Below are positions 7,496 to 13,490 of a DNA stretch of 23,009 nucleotides, piece by piece. The position numbers and the translations under genes were made by a program. A model generated the notes under the pieces. The model made no database searches. It was given only the letters and a program-made list of their open reading frames with translations, and was not told where the DNA came from. Position 1 is the stretch's first letter. Each line of letters opens with the position of its first letter. The stretch comes from a virus: the IMG/VR virus record IMGVR_UViG_3300033992_000757, positions 1 through 23,009 of that record; one strand, 5' to 3'.

Positions 7496-7521
7496 GGGGC
7501 TCCGCAAGGGGCCCCTTTTTT
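7496..7521 (+). terminator. Intrinsic terminator after the major capsid gene
   Basis: GGGGCTCC (7496-7503), GCAA tetraloop (7504-7507), GGGGCCCC (7508-7515), then six T (7516-7521). The 8-bp stem (one G-U) capped by a GNRA tetraloop is a textbook terminator. It would lower transcription into the neck and tail genes relative to capsid. Confidence 0.92.
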
Positions 7522-7529
7522 GTGCCTGT

Positions 7530-7549
7530 TTGCCAATGGCCGCAGGGTT
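7530..7549 (+). promoter_or_regulatory. Leader element copy 3
   Basis: TTGCCAAT (7530-7537), GGCC, GCAGG (7542-7546), then only GTT before ATG 7550. It lies 8 nt after the T-run of the capsid terminator. Confidence 0.75.
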
Positions 7550-7927
7550 ATGAGTTTATACTCTGAGTTCCTGCCCGACGCGAAGGAGATGGTCGCCGAT
7601 TTTGCCGTGGCCGGTTCGGCCAACTCGGGAGCGATTACATTCGCTTGTCTTATCTCCGACCCCGCCGTGCAGACCGTGCTCGAAGCTGGGGGCTATATGG
7701 AGCGAACCCAGTACAATGTCCGCATCCCCGCTGCAACGGCCTCCTGGAGCCTTCCAGACGGGTCTACGGGGGCATCCACGGCCATCATCGTCGGCGGCGT
7801 CCCCATCGCCTCTCTCGCCCAGGGCAAGAAGATCGTGGCCGGCGGGAAGAACGTCCGCATCACGACCCAGACCTATAAGCCCGGGTCGGCGTGGGTCACC
7901 CTCGTCGTCATCGACGACAACCAGTAA
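7550..7927 (+). CDS. Putative head-tail joining protein (gpFII/neck type)
   Basis: This 125-aa protein follows directly after the capsid gene, where lambda-like phages encode head-tail joining proteins. The sequence looks β-rich and soluble ('FACLISDPAVQTVLEAGGYM', 'IIVGGVPIASL', 'WVTLVVIDDNQ'), in keeping with the small barrel of gpFII-like proteins. I do not see a diagnostic motif, so the role rests mainly on order and size. ATG 7550 is chosen over a TTG at 7520 because leader element copy 3 ends just before it and the upstream codons lie in the terminator tail. TAATG overlap with the next gene suggests coupling. Confidence 0.6.
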   Translation: MSLYSEFLPDAKEMVADFAVAGSANSGAITFACLISDPAVQTVLEAGGYMERTQYNVRIPAATASWSLPDGSTGASTAIIVGGVPIASLAQGKKIVAGGKNVRITTQTYKPGSAWVTLVVIDDNQ

Positions 7928-8889
7928 TGGCCTCAAAGGTTTCCATCGAGCCGAAGTCGCTTGCGGAGTTCGTGGAGGCCTGCCGCCAGTTCGCTAAGAA
8001 CTCCGGCATCGCCATGCGCGACGCCGTGCTCGAGCAGGGCATGCTTGCCTGTCAGGACGCGGCCAAGTTCACCCCTCCCCTTCCCCGCGGCGGGGGCAAC
8101 GGGCTTAGCCCTTCCGCAAAAAAGGCAGGCCTTAAAGCCGTGGCTGGAGACATCTCCAAAATCTTCGTGGCCGCAAACGACTCTTCAGCTCGTGGCGTTG
8201 CCGGCAACTTGGTCAACCAAGTTGCGTTTGCCGTGAAGACTGGCGACTTCGGAACATTTACTAGGCTCACTGACGGCGGCAAACTCTCCGGCATGCTCGG
8301 CCAGCGCAGCATCCTCTCGAAGATTGCAAACGACGCCGACAAGCAAAGGGCTTTTGCCAAGGCGAAGAACTTCCTCAACAGGGCCAACCCTGTAAAGAGC
8401 GAGTATGGCACACAGGGCTTCGTCCGAGACCTACGTCCAATCCATGATCAGGTAAAATCCCGCTTCGGGGGTCGAATCAAGAAAGGCCAGCGAGCAGTCT
8501 CTGCGAAACTCCTTGTCCAGGATAAGAACGAGCTGAAAGAATACATTGAGCGTCGCCAGCAAATGGTAGGTGTTATCAAGTCAGGATGGGCAAAGGGAAT
8601 GGCTAGCCTGCCGCGCCTAAAAGAGCCTAACGGGCAGAAAGGTGAGCCTGGAGCCGAGTTACGTAAGGCCACATGGATTACCTCGCATTCAAGAGTTATT
8701 GGGACTAGCATAACGACCTTCACCGACAAGATCGCCGAAGTCTCCGTGACCAACACCCTAGGAAACATCAACGCAATCGCCGACGACGCGGGAGTCCTCG
8801 GCCTAGTCTACGGAAACCGCGTCAAGCAGATGCCCGCGATGATCCGTTACCGCATGCGAAAGCCCATCAACAAATTTAACCGCAAATAA
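7927..8889 (+). CDS. Putative neck or tail-completion structural protein
   Basis: This 320-aa protein is not recognised with confidence. Its place between a head-tail joiner and a tail-terminator candidate suggests a neck or tail-completion protein (lambda gpZ / HK97 gp10 position). The N-terminus ('LAEFVEACRQFAKNSGIAMRDAVLEQG') is helical like such proteins. The rest is very basic (many K/R, pI clearly high). The middle of the gene (about 8120-8740) uses more A/T-ending codons than its flanks, suggesting recombination. At 8118-8124 an A-AAA-AAG heptamer sits in the −1 slippery register; slipping would stop after three codons and give about 69 aa. ATG 7927 overlaps the previous stop. Confidence 0.6.
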   Translation: MASKVSIEPKSLAEFVEACRQFAKNSGIAMRDAVLEQGMLACQDAAKFTPPLPRGGGNGLSPSAKKAGLKAVAGDISKIFVAANDSSARGVAGNLVNQVAFAVKTGDFGTFTRLTDGGKLSGMLGQRSILSKIANDADKQRAFAKAKNFLNRANPVKSEYGTQGFVRDLRPIHDQVKSRFGGRIKKGQRAVSAKLLVQDKNELKEYIERRQQMVGVIKSGWAKGMASLPRLKEPNGQKGEPGAELRKATWITSHSRVIGTSITTFTDKIAEVSVTNTLGNINAIADDAGVLGLVYGNRVKQMPAMIRYRMRKPINKFNRK

Positions 8890-8890
8890 C

Positions 8891-9328
8891 ATGGCCTTTA
8901 CCAAATCCATTCGCCACATCGTCGAGGGCACGCTCGCGACCTACCTCACCGCCCAGGCTGGACTCGCCGGCGTGGCCATCCTCACGGGTGACAGCGCCGC
9001 GACCCAGACCCTACCCAAGGCCGTCGTGCTCTGCGACTCGGCCCGGGCTCCTGGCGACCTCCCCGAAGGCCTTGGCAACTTCGATTGCTCCGTCCGCATC
9101 ACCCTTTTCTCGAACGCCGACGACACGACCCTGGCCGTCCACCGTGCCCGCTGCGCCGCCCTGTCCGACTGCATGCGGAGCGTGGGCCTGATCCAAGACG
9201 CCTTCGCGGTGACCGGCGATGCGCTCTGCTATGACGTGACCTATGTCTCCGAAGACGAGGGCATCGACGAGCGCTCCTGGGCGACTTCCTTTGCCTTCGA
9301 CATCCTCACTTGCCTGAACCCCGAGTAG
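8891..9328 (+). CDS. Putative tail terminator protein
   Basis: This 145-aa protein has the size, position and pattern of tail-terminator/tail-completion proteins (lambda gpU-like, DUF3168-like). It has an N-terminal helix ('IRHIVEGTLATYLTAQAGLAG'), a strand-rich core with 'VRITLFSNADDTTLAVHRARCAALSDCM' and a β-rich end ('RSWATSFAFDILTCL'). Such proteins cap the tail tube and join it to the head. The call is by architecture, without a unique motif. ATG 8891 lies one base after the preceding stop with no Shine-Dalgarno, consistent with coupling. It contains five cysteines, which is unusual for this window. Confidence 0.55.
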   Translation: MAFTKSIRHIVEGTLATYLTAQAGLAGVAILTGDSAATQTLPKAVVLCDSARAPGDLPEGLGNFDCSVRITLFSNADDTTLAVHRARCAALSDCMRSVGLIQDAFAVTGDALCYDVTYVSEDEGIDERSWATSFAFDILTCLNPE

Positions 9329-9329
9329 G

Positions 9330-9352
9330 TTGCCAATTAAAGCAGGAGTAAG
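9330..9352 (+). promoter_or_regulatory. Leader element copy 4
   Basis: TTGCCAAT (9330-9337), TAAA, GCAGG (9342-9346), spacer AGTAAG, ATG 9353. The spacer length matches copies 1 and 2. AGGAG here is the best Shine-Dalgarno of the six copies. Confidence 0.8.
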
Positions 9353-9733
9353 ATGAGCGAAGTAAACAAAGGCGTAGTCTGCCTCTATGGAATCGGCGCC
9401 GGCCAGGTTGCCTCCCTTTTTGTGCAGAGCTACTCGGTCAGCTCTGGATTCAACAACACCGGCACGGTGGTCAATGAGTCCGGCCTGACCGTGACGGCCC
9501 GTTACGACGACCGACGCTCCGAGATCACCGTCGAGGGCGTGGCCAAGCTCACGTCCGTCCCGCAGCTCGGCGCGACCCTATCCTTCACCGCGAAGACCGC
9601 CTCGGCTTACCCCGGCGGCTCCGCTTCGGTCAGCTTCTCGGGCGTGATCACCAAGGTCGACGACCGTGGATCTAGTAAAGGTTTCGTCAGCGTCTCGGTC
9701 ACTGCCGAGTCGTACGAAGAGATCACCTACTAA
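9353..9733 (+). CDS. Putative major tail (tube) protein
   Basis: This 126-aa protein is rich in S, T, V and G and predicted mostly β ('SLFVQSYSVSSGFNNTG', 'SEITVEGVAKL', 'SVSFSGVITKVDD', 'FVSVSVTAESYEEITY'). That is the expected look of a tail-tube subunit, which is a single β-barrel. It sits between the tail-terminator candidate and the assembly chaperone/tape measure pair, exactly where the tube gene is normally found. It is shorter than most tube proteins (usually about 150-250 aa). The strong leader element before it fits a product needed in many copies. An alternative is a smaller tail-associated protein. Confidence 0.55.
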   Translation: MSEVNKGVVCLYGIGAGQVASLFVQSYSVSSGFNNTGTVVNESGLTVTARYDDRRSEITVEGVAKLTSVPQLGATLSFTAKTASAYPGGSASVSFSGVITKVDDRGSSKGFVSVSVTAESYEEITY

Positions 9734-9760
9734 TTGACACCCCCGAAAGGGGCGTAGTCT
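9734..9760 (+). promoter_or_regulatory. Possible promoter −35 with dyad
   Basis: A perfect TTGACA lies at 9734-9739, right after a stop codon. It is followed by CCCC-GAAA-GGGG (9741-9752). The −10 region is poor (TAGTCT at 9755-9760 gives a 15-nt spacer; 17 nt gives GTCTGG). Transcription from it would start around the GTG at 9767. The dyad could be an operator or only an RNA hairpin. There is no T-run, so it is not a terminator. Confidence 0.3.
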
Positions 9761-9766
9761 GGTGGA

Positions 9767-10339
9767 GTGGACAGGCGCTTCCTCAATAGCCAGGTAGACC
9801 CTGCCCCGTTCAAGTTACTAGGCAGGACTCTTTACCCGTGGTGCCTCAAGTACCGCGTGCGCCTGCATGCGTTCGACTCCCCACTGGTGACAGGTGATCG
9901 CGGCATTACGCCCGCAGACTTATTGTTTGCATGTCAGGTATGCGCTGAAGAGACGCTCGGTAATGTAAGCATAATCGACAAAGCCAGAATTGTTTACTTA
10001 TCCAGTAACCCTTATCGATTTGAGGCGCTCGTTAAAGCCTTCTCAGGTTACATCTTAATCGACAACTGGCCAAAGTTCTGGGAGCAAGATCAGAAGAAGA
10101 GCGGAGGAAGCAAGGGCCTCCCGTATCCGCTAGCCATCGTCGCAAACCTAGTGGCCAACGGCATCGACGAAAAGCGTGCCTGGGAGATGCCGGAGTGTCA
10201 GGCCATCTGGATGAACGCGGCCTTTGCCATGCGCAAGGGTGTCGACGTGGCGATCATGTCCCCGGAAGAGGAGGCCTACATCGAAGAGCAGCTGAAGGCC
10301 GGCGAAGGGGAAGCCCCCGTTGCCAATCCCGCAGGGTAA
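9767..10339 (+). CDS. Putative tail assembly chaperone
   Basis: This 190-aa protein begins at GTG (VDRRFLNSQVDPAPFKLLG); no ATG is available near the conserved-looking N-terminus. It lies directly upstream of the tape-measure candidate, the fixed position of tail assembly chaperones. The C-terminal part 'DEKRAWEMPECQAIWMNAAFAMRKG' resembles the 'AW.MP…A..W..A' segment seen in chaperones of this kind. It ends in an acidic tail. No classical G/GT frameshift extension was found. The first two thirds use A/T-richer codons than the GC-rich last third (from about 10115). Its last codons contain leader element copy 5. Confidence 0.6.
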   Translation: MDRRFLNSQVDPAPFKLLGRTLYPWCLKYRVRLHAFDSPLVTGDRGITPADLLFACQVCAEETLGNVSIIDKARIVYLSSNPYRFEALVKAFSGYILIDNWPKFWEQDQKKSGGSKGLPYPLAIVANLVANGIDEKRAWEMPECQAIWMNAAFAMRKGVDVAIMSPEEEAYIEEQLKAGEGEAPVANPAG

Positions 10340-10346
10340 AGAGCCC
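10320..10346 (+). promoter_or_regulatory. Leader element copy 5
   Basis: TTGCCAAT (10320-10327), CCC (one base shorter than the other copies), GCAGG (10331-10335), then an 11-nt spacer to ATG 10347. It overlaps the last codons of the upstream gene. Confidence 0.72.
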
Positions 10347-11135
10347 ATGTCCCAAGACCTTACGTTAAAAGTTAAGACGGACTCTGACGTCCCGGACGCC
10401 ATGAATAAGGCGAAGACGGCTGTCTCTGGTTTCGACAAGCAACTTCAGGACATCCGCAACAAGTTTGGAACGTCTTTCAAGGACATCTTTTTGTCGGCCC
10501 TAGGCCCTATGGCGCTCGTTGCTTCTGCCACTGCGTTTATCGGCAAATTAATTGCAGATAATCAAAAGAAACAAGAAGACGCTAATAAAGCAGCCATCGA
10601 AGGTACGAACGAACTAATGTCCGCCCAGGATCGTTACTACGCCAACAAGCTTAACAACGAAAAGAAAGACAAGGAGACGGTTGAGCAGGCCGCTGCTGCC
10701 CGTAAAAAAATTACAAAGGATTTCTTGGAGAATGACCCACGCGGCAAACAAATGTATGACGAAGCATACAGAGAAAAGTTCTTCGGTCACCCATTCAAAA
10801 AAACAAAGGCAGGCCTCATTGAAGATGACCCAGAGATTCAGTCTAGGGTTCAGGCTATGATCGCTGAAGACGCTAGGAAGAATCCCCAGGCAGGGATTAA
10901 CCCTGAGCAAAAATCTGAAGCCAAGGCCGGCTCATTCAAGGGCCCCGAAGGCTTCGGCACGGTCGTCGGCGTCGGCGCGAACCCGGTCATGGAAAAGATG
11001 ACCCGCCAGAATGAGATCCTCGAGGAAATTAAGATTATCCTCCAGGAGCAGAGCCTCATCAATAAGGGCGGCATGGTTCCTTCTCCGTTCACTGAGGCCG
11101 TGCCTCTTACCCTCCAGAAGATGGGAGCCGTCTAA
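10347..11135 (+). CDS. Putative short tape measure protein
   Basis: This 262-aa protein starts MSQDLTLKVKTDSDVPDAMN, a common N-terminal style of tape measure proteins. A helix and a hydrophobic segment follow (about 47-69, LSALGPMALVASATAFIGKL). A long charged helical region comes next (70-200, rich in K/E/D/Q), then a C-terminus with 'RQNEILEEIKIILQEQSLI'. Tape measures set tail length at roughly 1.5 Å per residue, so this would suit a tail of only about 40 nm. I infer the role from position and layout. If it is wrong, the phage has no tape measure in this window. Codons are A/T-rich until about 10920 and GC-rich afterwards. Confidence 0.55.
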   Translation: MSQDLTLKVKTDSDVPDAMNKAKTAVSGFDKQLQDIRNKFGTSFKDIFLSALGPMALVASATAFIGKLIADNQKKQEDANKAAIEGTNELMSAQDRYYANKLNNEKKDKETVEQAAAARKKITKDFLENDPRGKQMYDEAYREKFFGHPFKKTKAGLIEDDPEIQSRVQAMIAEDARKNPQAGINPEQKSEAKAGSFKGPEGFGTVVGVGANPVMEKMTRQNEILEEIKIILQEQSLINKGGMVPSPFTEAVPLTLQKMGAV

Positions 11136-11141
11136 TCTACC

Positions 11142-12017
11142 ATGGCCATCGTCAACACAGGAAACGCCCTCTCTTCCGAGCTTATCCAGCCCGGGATCAC
11201 CGTCATGTCGGACGGCTTCGGACTGGTCACCGCGTCGGCGACTTACAAGTGCGACTGGGCGACCCCCGTCCCGGTCACGCAGCGCGGCGCTCCCCTGGAC
11301 TTCGGCGGCCTGACTTACCTCAAGGCGCACAAGTCGAGCATCAGCTACGACAACTTACAGTTCAAGACGGTGAAGGTGGACTACGTCGGCATCGACCCGA
11401 CGGTCAACAGCGGCGCATGGACTAACGCAAACACCTCCGCGGCGAACGGCCTGACCGCCGAGAACATCACCTCTCATCCTAACTTCTTTGAGCAGGCTGG
11501 CGGGTATACTGTAGGCCCTCTCGCAGGCTTGCCTTCCGACTTCGGCGGTCTCTACGACGACTCGACCCTCGGGCCTCCCGTCACGGTCATCGCGGTCGCA
11601 CCTTCTCCGAACGCTGGCAAACCCGTCGTCGTCCCGTCCTCCGAAGGCTACAACGGCGCGTGCTTCGAGACGGGCATGGGCGGGCGCTTCATCGGCTTCG
11701 TCGACCCGACCGTCCCTTATCTTTTCGGCAAGACTCAATATCTCGCAACGACCACGACCTACACTGGCGTGATTTATGTCAATGCACATCAGTCTGCTCG
11801 CATGATTATCGACTCCCTAGGCACGGCAGTCGCCGGCAATACCTGGGGAGCGTTCAAGCTTCTCCCCGACTGGGCTGAAGTCGGAACAGGCCCTTACGGG
11901 AAATTAAACCTTCTCTCTCAGGCCAACGTCGAAGAGTTCGGTTTGATTTATAAGGTAAACTATGAGATCCGATTCTCAAAGGAAGGCTGGCCGCCGGACG
12001 TTTACATCAACCTCTGA
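11142..12017 (+). CDS. Unrecognised tail-module protein (291 aa)
   Basis: I do not recognise the family. The protein is β-type in composition (G, T, S, V, Y-rich), with no signal peptide or membrane segment. It includes 'FGGLYDDSTLGPPVTVIAVAP' and 'GFVDPTVPYLFGKTQYLATT', and ends in 'NYEIRFSKEGWPPDVYINL'. Position after the tape-measure candidate points to a distal tail or tail-tip component. It starts 6 nt after the previous stop at ATG 11142 (TCTAATCTACC leader, no Shine-Dalgarno). It is the first of three genes of similar composition that fill the place where siphophages encode distal tail and hub proteins. Confidence 0.6.
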   Translation: MAIVNTGNALSSELIQPGITVMSDGFGLVTASATYKCDWATPVPVTQRGAPLDFGGLTYLKAHKSSISYDNLQFKTVKVDYVGIDPTVNSGAWTNANTSAANGLTAENITSHPNFFEQAGGYTVGPLAGLPSDFGGLYDDSTLGPPVTVIAVAPSPNAGKPVVVPSSEGYNGACFETGMGGRFIGFVDPTVPYLFGKTQYLATTTTYTGVIYVNAHQSARMIIDSLGTAVAGNTWGAFKLLPDWAEVGTGPYGKLNLLSQANVEEFGLIYKVNYEIRFSKEGWPPDVYINL

Positions 12018-12020
12018 CCG

Positions 12021-12596
12021 ATGTCTATTCAACCCGGAGTCGGCTACACGTTCACTTCGTCCAGCCTAGGGACGAACTTCAACATCGAGAAGCCCTGGGC
12101 GCCGTGGGCCGTCTACCCGGTCACCGAGGAGGTCTGTCCGTTCACCATCGTCGACGAATCCTCAGGCACGACCTACAAATTCAGCTGCACGCCTGGCATG
12201 GTGAACTCGGTCATCCCTCAGATCGGCATCGCCCCGCTTGCGACTAAGCGCCTCGACTACGTTCCGACCCCGACGACGGCCTTCAACTTCGACCCGGCCA
12301 CTGGTTACTCGTATATCTACCTCAAGGTCTCGGCGGACTATTCCACTCCTCCGACCATCTACCCTGTGACGGATCAGACAGACATCCTTTATCCGCGCAT
12401 CATCTCGACGAGTATTCAGCATCCGGCCACGGACGACTCCGCCTTCTTCCTCCTGGCTGTCGCCTACCAAGACCAGACCAACCCGGGTGGCGTTGCGACC
12501 CCGATTGTCATCACTCAGCTGACGTGCGGCTCTCAGTGGTCTGACCGAATCAAGGTCGGCACATCTACCGCGAAGTACTTCTTCGCCCGCGCCTGA
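12021..12596 (+). CDS. Unrecognised tail-module protein (191 aa)
   Basis: No family is recognised. The protein is β-rich and soluble, with aromatic/proline clusters near the N-terminus ('NIEKPWAPWAVYPVTEEVCPF') and 'YSYIYLKVSADYSTPPTIYPV' in the middle. Its C-terminal end 'GTSTAKYFFARA' is typical of phage tail or baseplate accessory proteins but not diagnostic. ATG 12021 follows the upstream stop by 3 nt. The stop overlaps the next start (TGATG). Very likely it is co-translated with the genes on each side and part of the same tail-tip assembly. Confidence 0.6.
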   Translation: MSIQPGVGYTFTSSSLGTNFNIEKPWAPWAVYPVTEEVCPFTIVDESSGTTYKFSCTPGMVNSVIPQIGIAPLATKRLDYVPTPTTAFNFDPATGYSYIYLKVSADYSTPPTIYPVTDQTDILYPRIISTSIQHPATDDSAFFLLAVAYQDQTNPGGVATPIVITQLTCGSQWSDRIKVGTSTAKYFFARA

Positions 12597-13129
12597 TGCC
12601 CCTGCCTCCGCTGACAAAGGACTATTTTACTGTCGGCGGAACCCAGGTTTTCGGCGTCACCTTGTTTACTTGGGGGCAAGCACGTTCTCCCGTCTATGCT
12701 GCGCAACACACCACTGGCGGATTTAGTTTTAGCAATTCGTCTCACGCATACGACTATTATAAATACAGTGCGGGCGCTCCTATCCGGGCAGTCGACGCCC
12801 AAGGTCGCCTCTTCCGCGGGACTCCTTTTGCCGCGCCTGGTTACAACGACTACGCAACCTTTTCCGGCGGGAGCCCTCCCGCAATCGAGGAGCGTTTCTT
12901 TTTCGGCGCATTCTACGAAGACCCGCTCAACCCTGGCACCTTTCTCCCGTCCGTTGCAACAGGCCTAGATAAGGACTATGAGTCCGCGATACTGACCGGG
13001 GCCTTCTATGCGGGCACGACATCTTCGGTGACCGTCGGCGCAACCGCTTTTGACGGCTCCGACCCCTTCGGACAAAATATCGGGCCAACCCCTACGGGCG
13101 ACATTACCGCGGTGACCTTGGCATTCTGA
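12596..13129 (+). CDS. Unrecognised tail-module protein (177 aa)
   Basis: No family is recognised. The protein is rich in F, Y, G, S and A with no charged helices: 'YFTVGGTQVFGVTLFTWGQA', 'SSHAYDYYKYSAGAPI', 'RFFFGAFYEDPLNPGTF'. The look is of a β-structured virion surface or tail-tip protein. ATG 12596 overlaps the TGA of the previous gene. Codon choice in the first part (12620-12770) is more A/T-ending than in neighbours. No membrane segment or signal peptide is seen. Confidence 0.58.
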   Translation: MPLPPLTKDYFTVGGTQVFGVTLFTWGQARSPVYAAQHTTGGFSFSNSSHAYDYYKYSAGAPIRAVDAQGRLFRGTPFAAPGYNDYATFSGGSPPAIEERFFFGAFYEDPLNPGTFLPSVATGLDKDYESAILTGAFYAGTTSSVTVGATAFDGSDPFGQNIGPTPTGDITAVTLAF

Positions 13130-13134
13130 CCCCC

Positions 13135-13165
13135 TTGCCAATCTGGGCAGGGTTAAGAAGACCCG
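13135..13165 (+). promoter_or_regulatory. Leader element copy 6
   Basis: TTGCCAAT (13135-13142), CTGG, GCAGG (13147-13151), then a 14-nt spacer with AAGAAG to ATG 13166. TGCC and GGCA within the copy can form a 4-bp stem. It has the longest spacer of the set. Confidence 0.72.
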
Positions 13166-13489
13166 ATGAGCTGCTCCAATACCGCCGTATTCTCCCGAGG
13201 GGACAGTTTCTCCAGCGTCTGGACGTGGGTTCCCGGGGCCGGCGAGCCCGTCAACCTCCTCGGCACGACCATCGCCTCGACCCTCCGCGATCGGAGCGGC
13301 AAGGAATACCCCCTCGTCATCGTGCTGGCCGGCAACGGCCTCTCCTTCACGGCCACCTTCCCCGGTGACACCGCCGACTGGGCGCTCGGCCTCGCGAGCT
13401 GGGACATCCGCTTCACCTTCCCTGGCGGCCCCGTGACGCACTCGACCATCTTCCGCGTGCAGATCCAGGAGACCATCACTCAAGCTTAA
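13166..13489 (+). CDS. Small baseplate/fibre-associated protein (BppU-N-like pattern)
   Basis: This 107-aa protein shows the pattern of a small phage family found next to tail fibres: 'VFSRGDSFSSVWTW', 'PVNLLGTTIASTLRDRSGK', 'SWDIRFTFPGGPVTHSTIF', 'VQIQETITQ'. These correspond to the RGD(S/T)F, 'DLTGYTI...LRD' and 'D(I/V)...F...G.V..S..F.I.V' elements of BppU-N-like baseplate domains. It probably links the fibre to the tail tip. The start is set by leader element copy 6. The fibre gene begins one base after its stop. Confidence 0.6.
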   Translation: MSCSNTAVFSRGDSFSSVWTWVPGAGEPVNLLGTTIASTLRDRSGKEYPLVIVLAGNGLSFTATFPGDTADWALGLASWDIRFTFPGGPVTHSTIFRVQIQETITQA

Positions 13490-13490
13490 C

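Noticed and set aside
9741-9752. CCCC-GAAA-GGGG hairpin as a terminator after the tube gene
   Set aside because: Only 4 bp in the core and no T-run follows.
10296-10346. Programmed frameshift from the chaperone gene into the tape-measure gene (C-run near 10314)
   Set aside because: The tape-measure frame is open upstream only to 10296, no classical slippery heptamer is in register, and leader element copy 5 gives a good independent start.
10704-10803. A7 runs at 10704-10710 and 10797-10803 as slippery sites
   Set aside because: They are not in the NNX-XXY-YYZ register of a −1 heptamer, and A/T-rich lysine codons explain them.
2740-13165. The six repeated elements as a CRISPR array or dispersed mobile repeat
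   Set aside because: Spacing is in kilobases, units are about 17 nt, all are tied to start codons and there are no cas genes.
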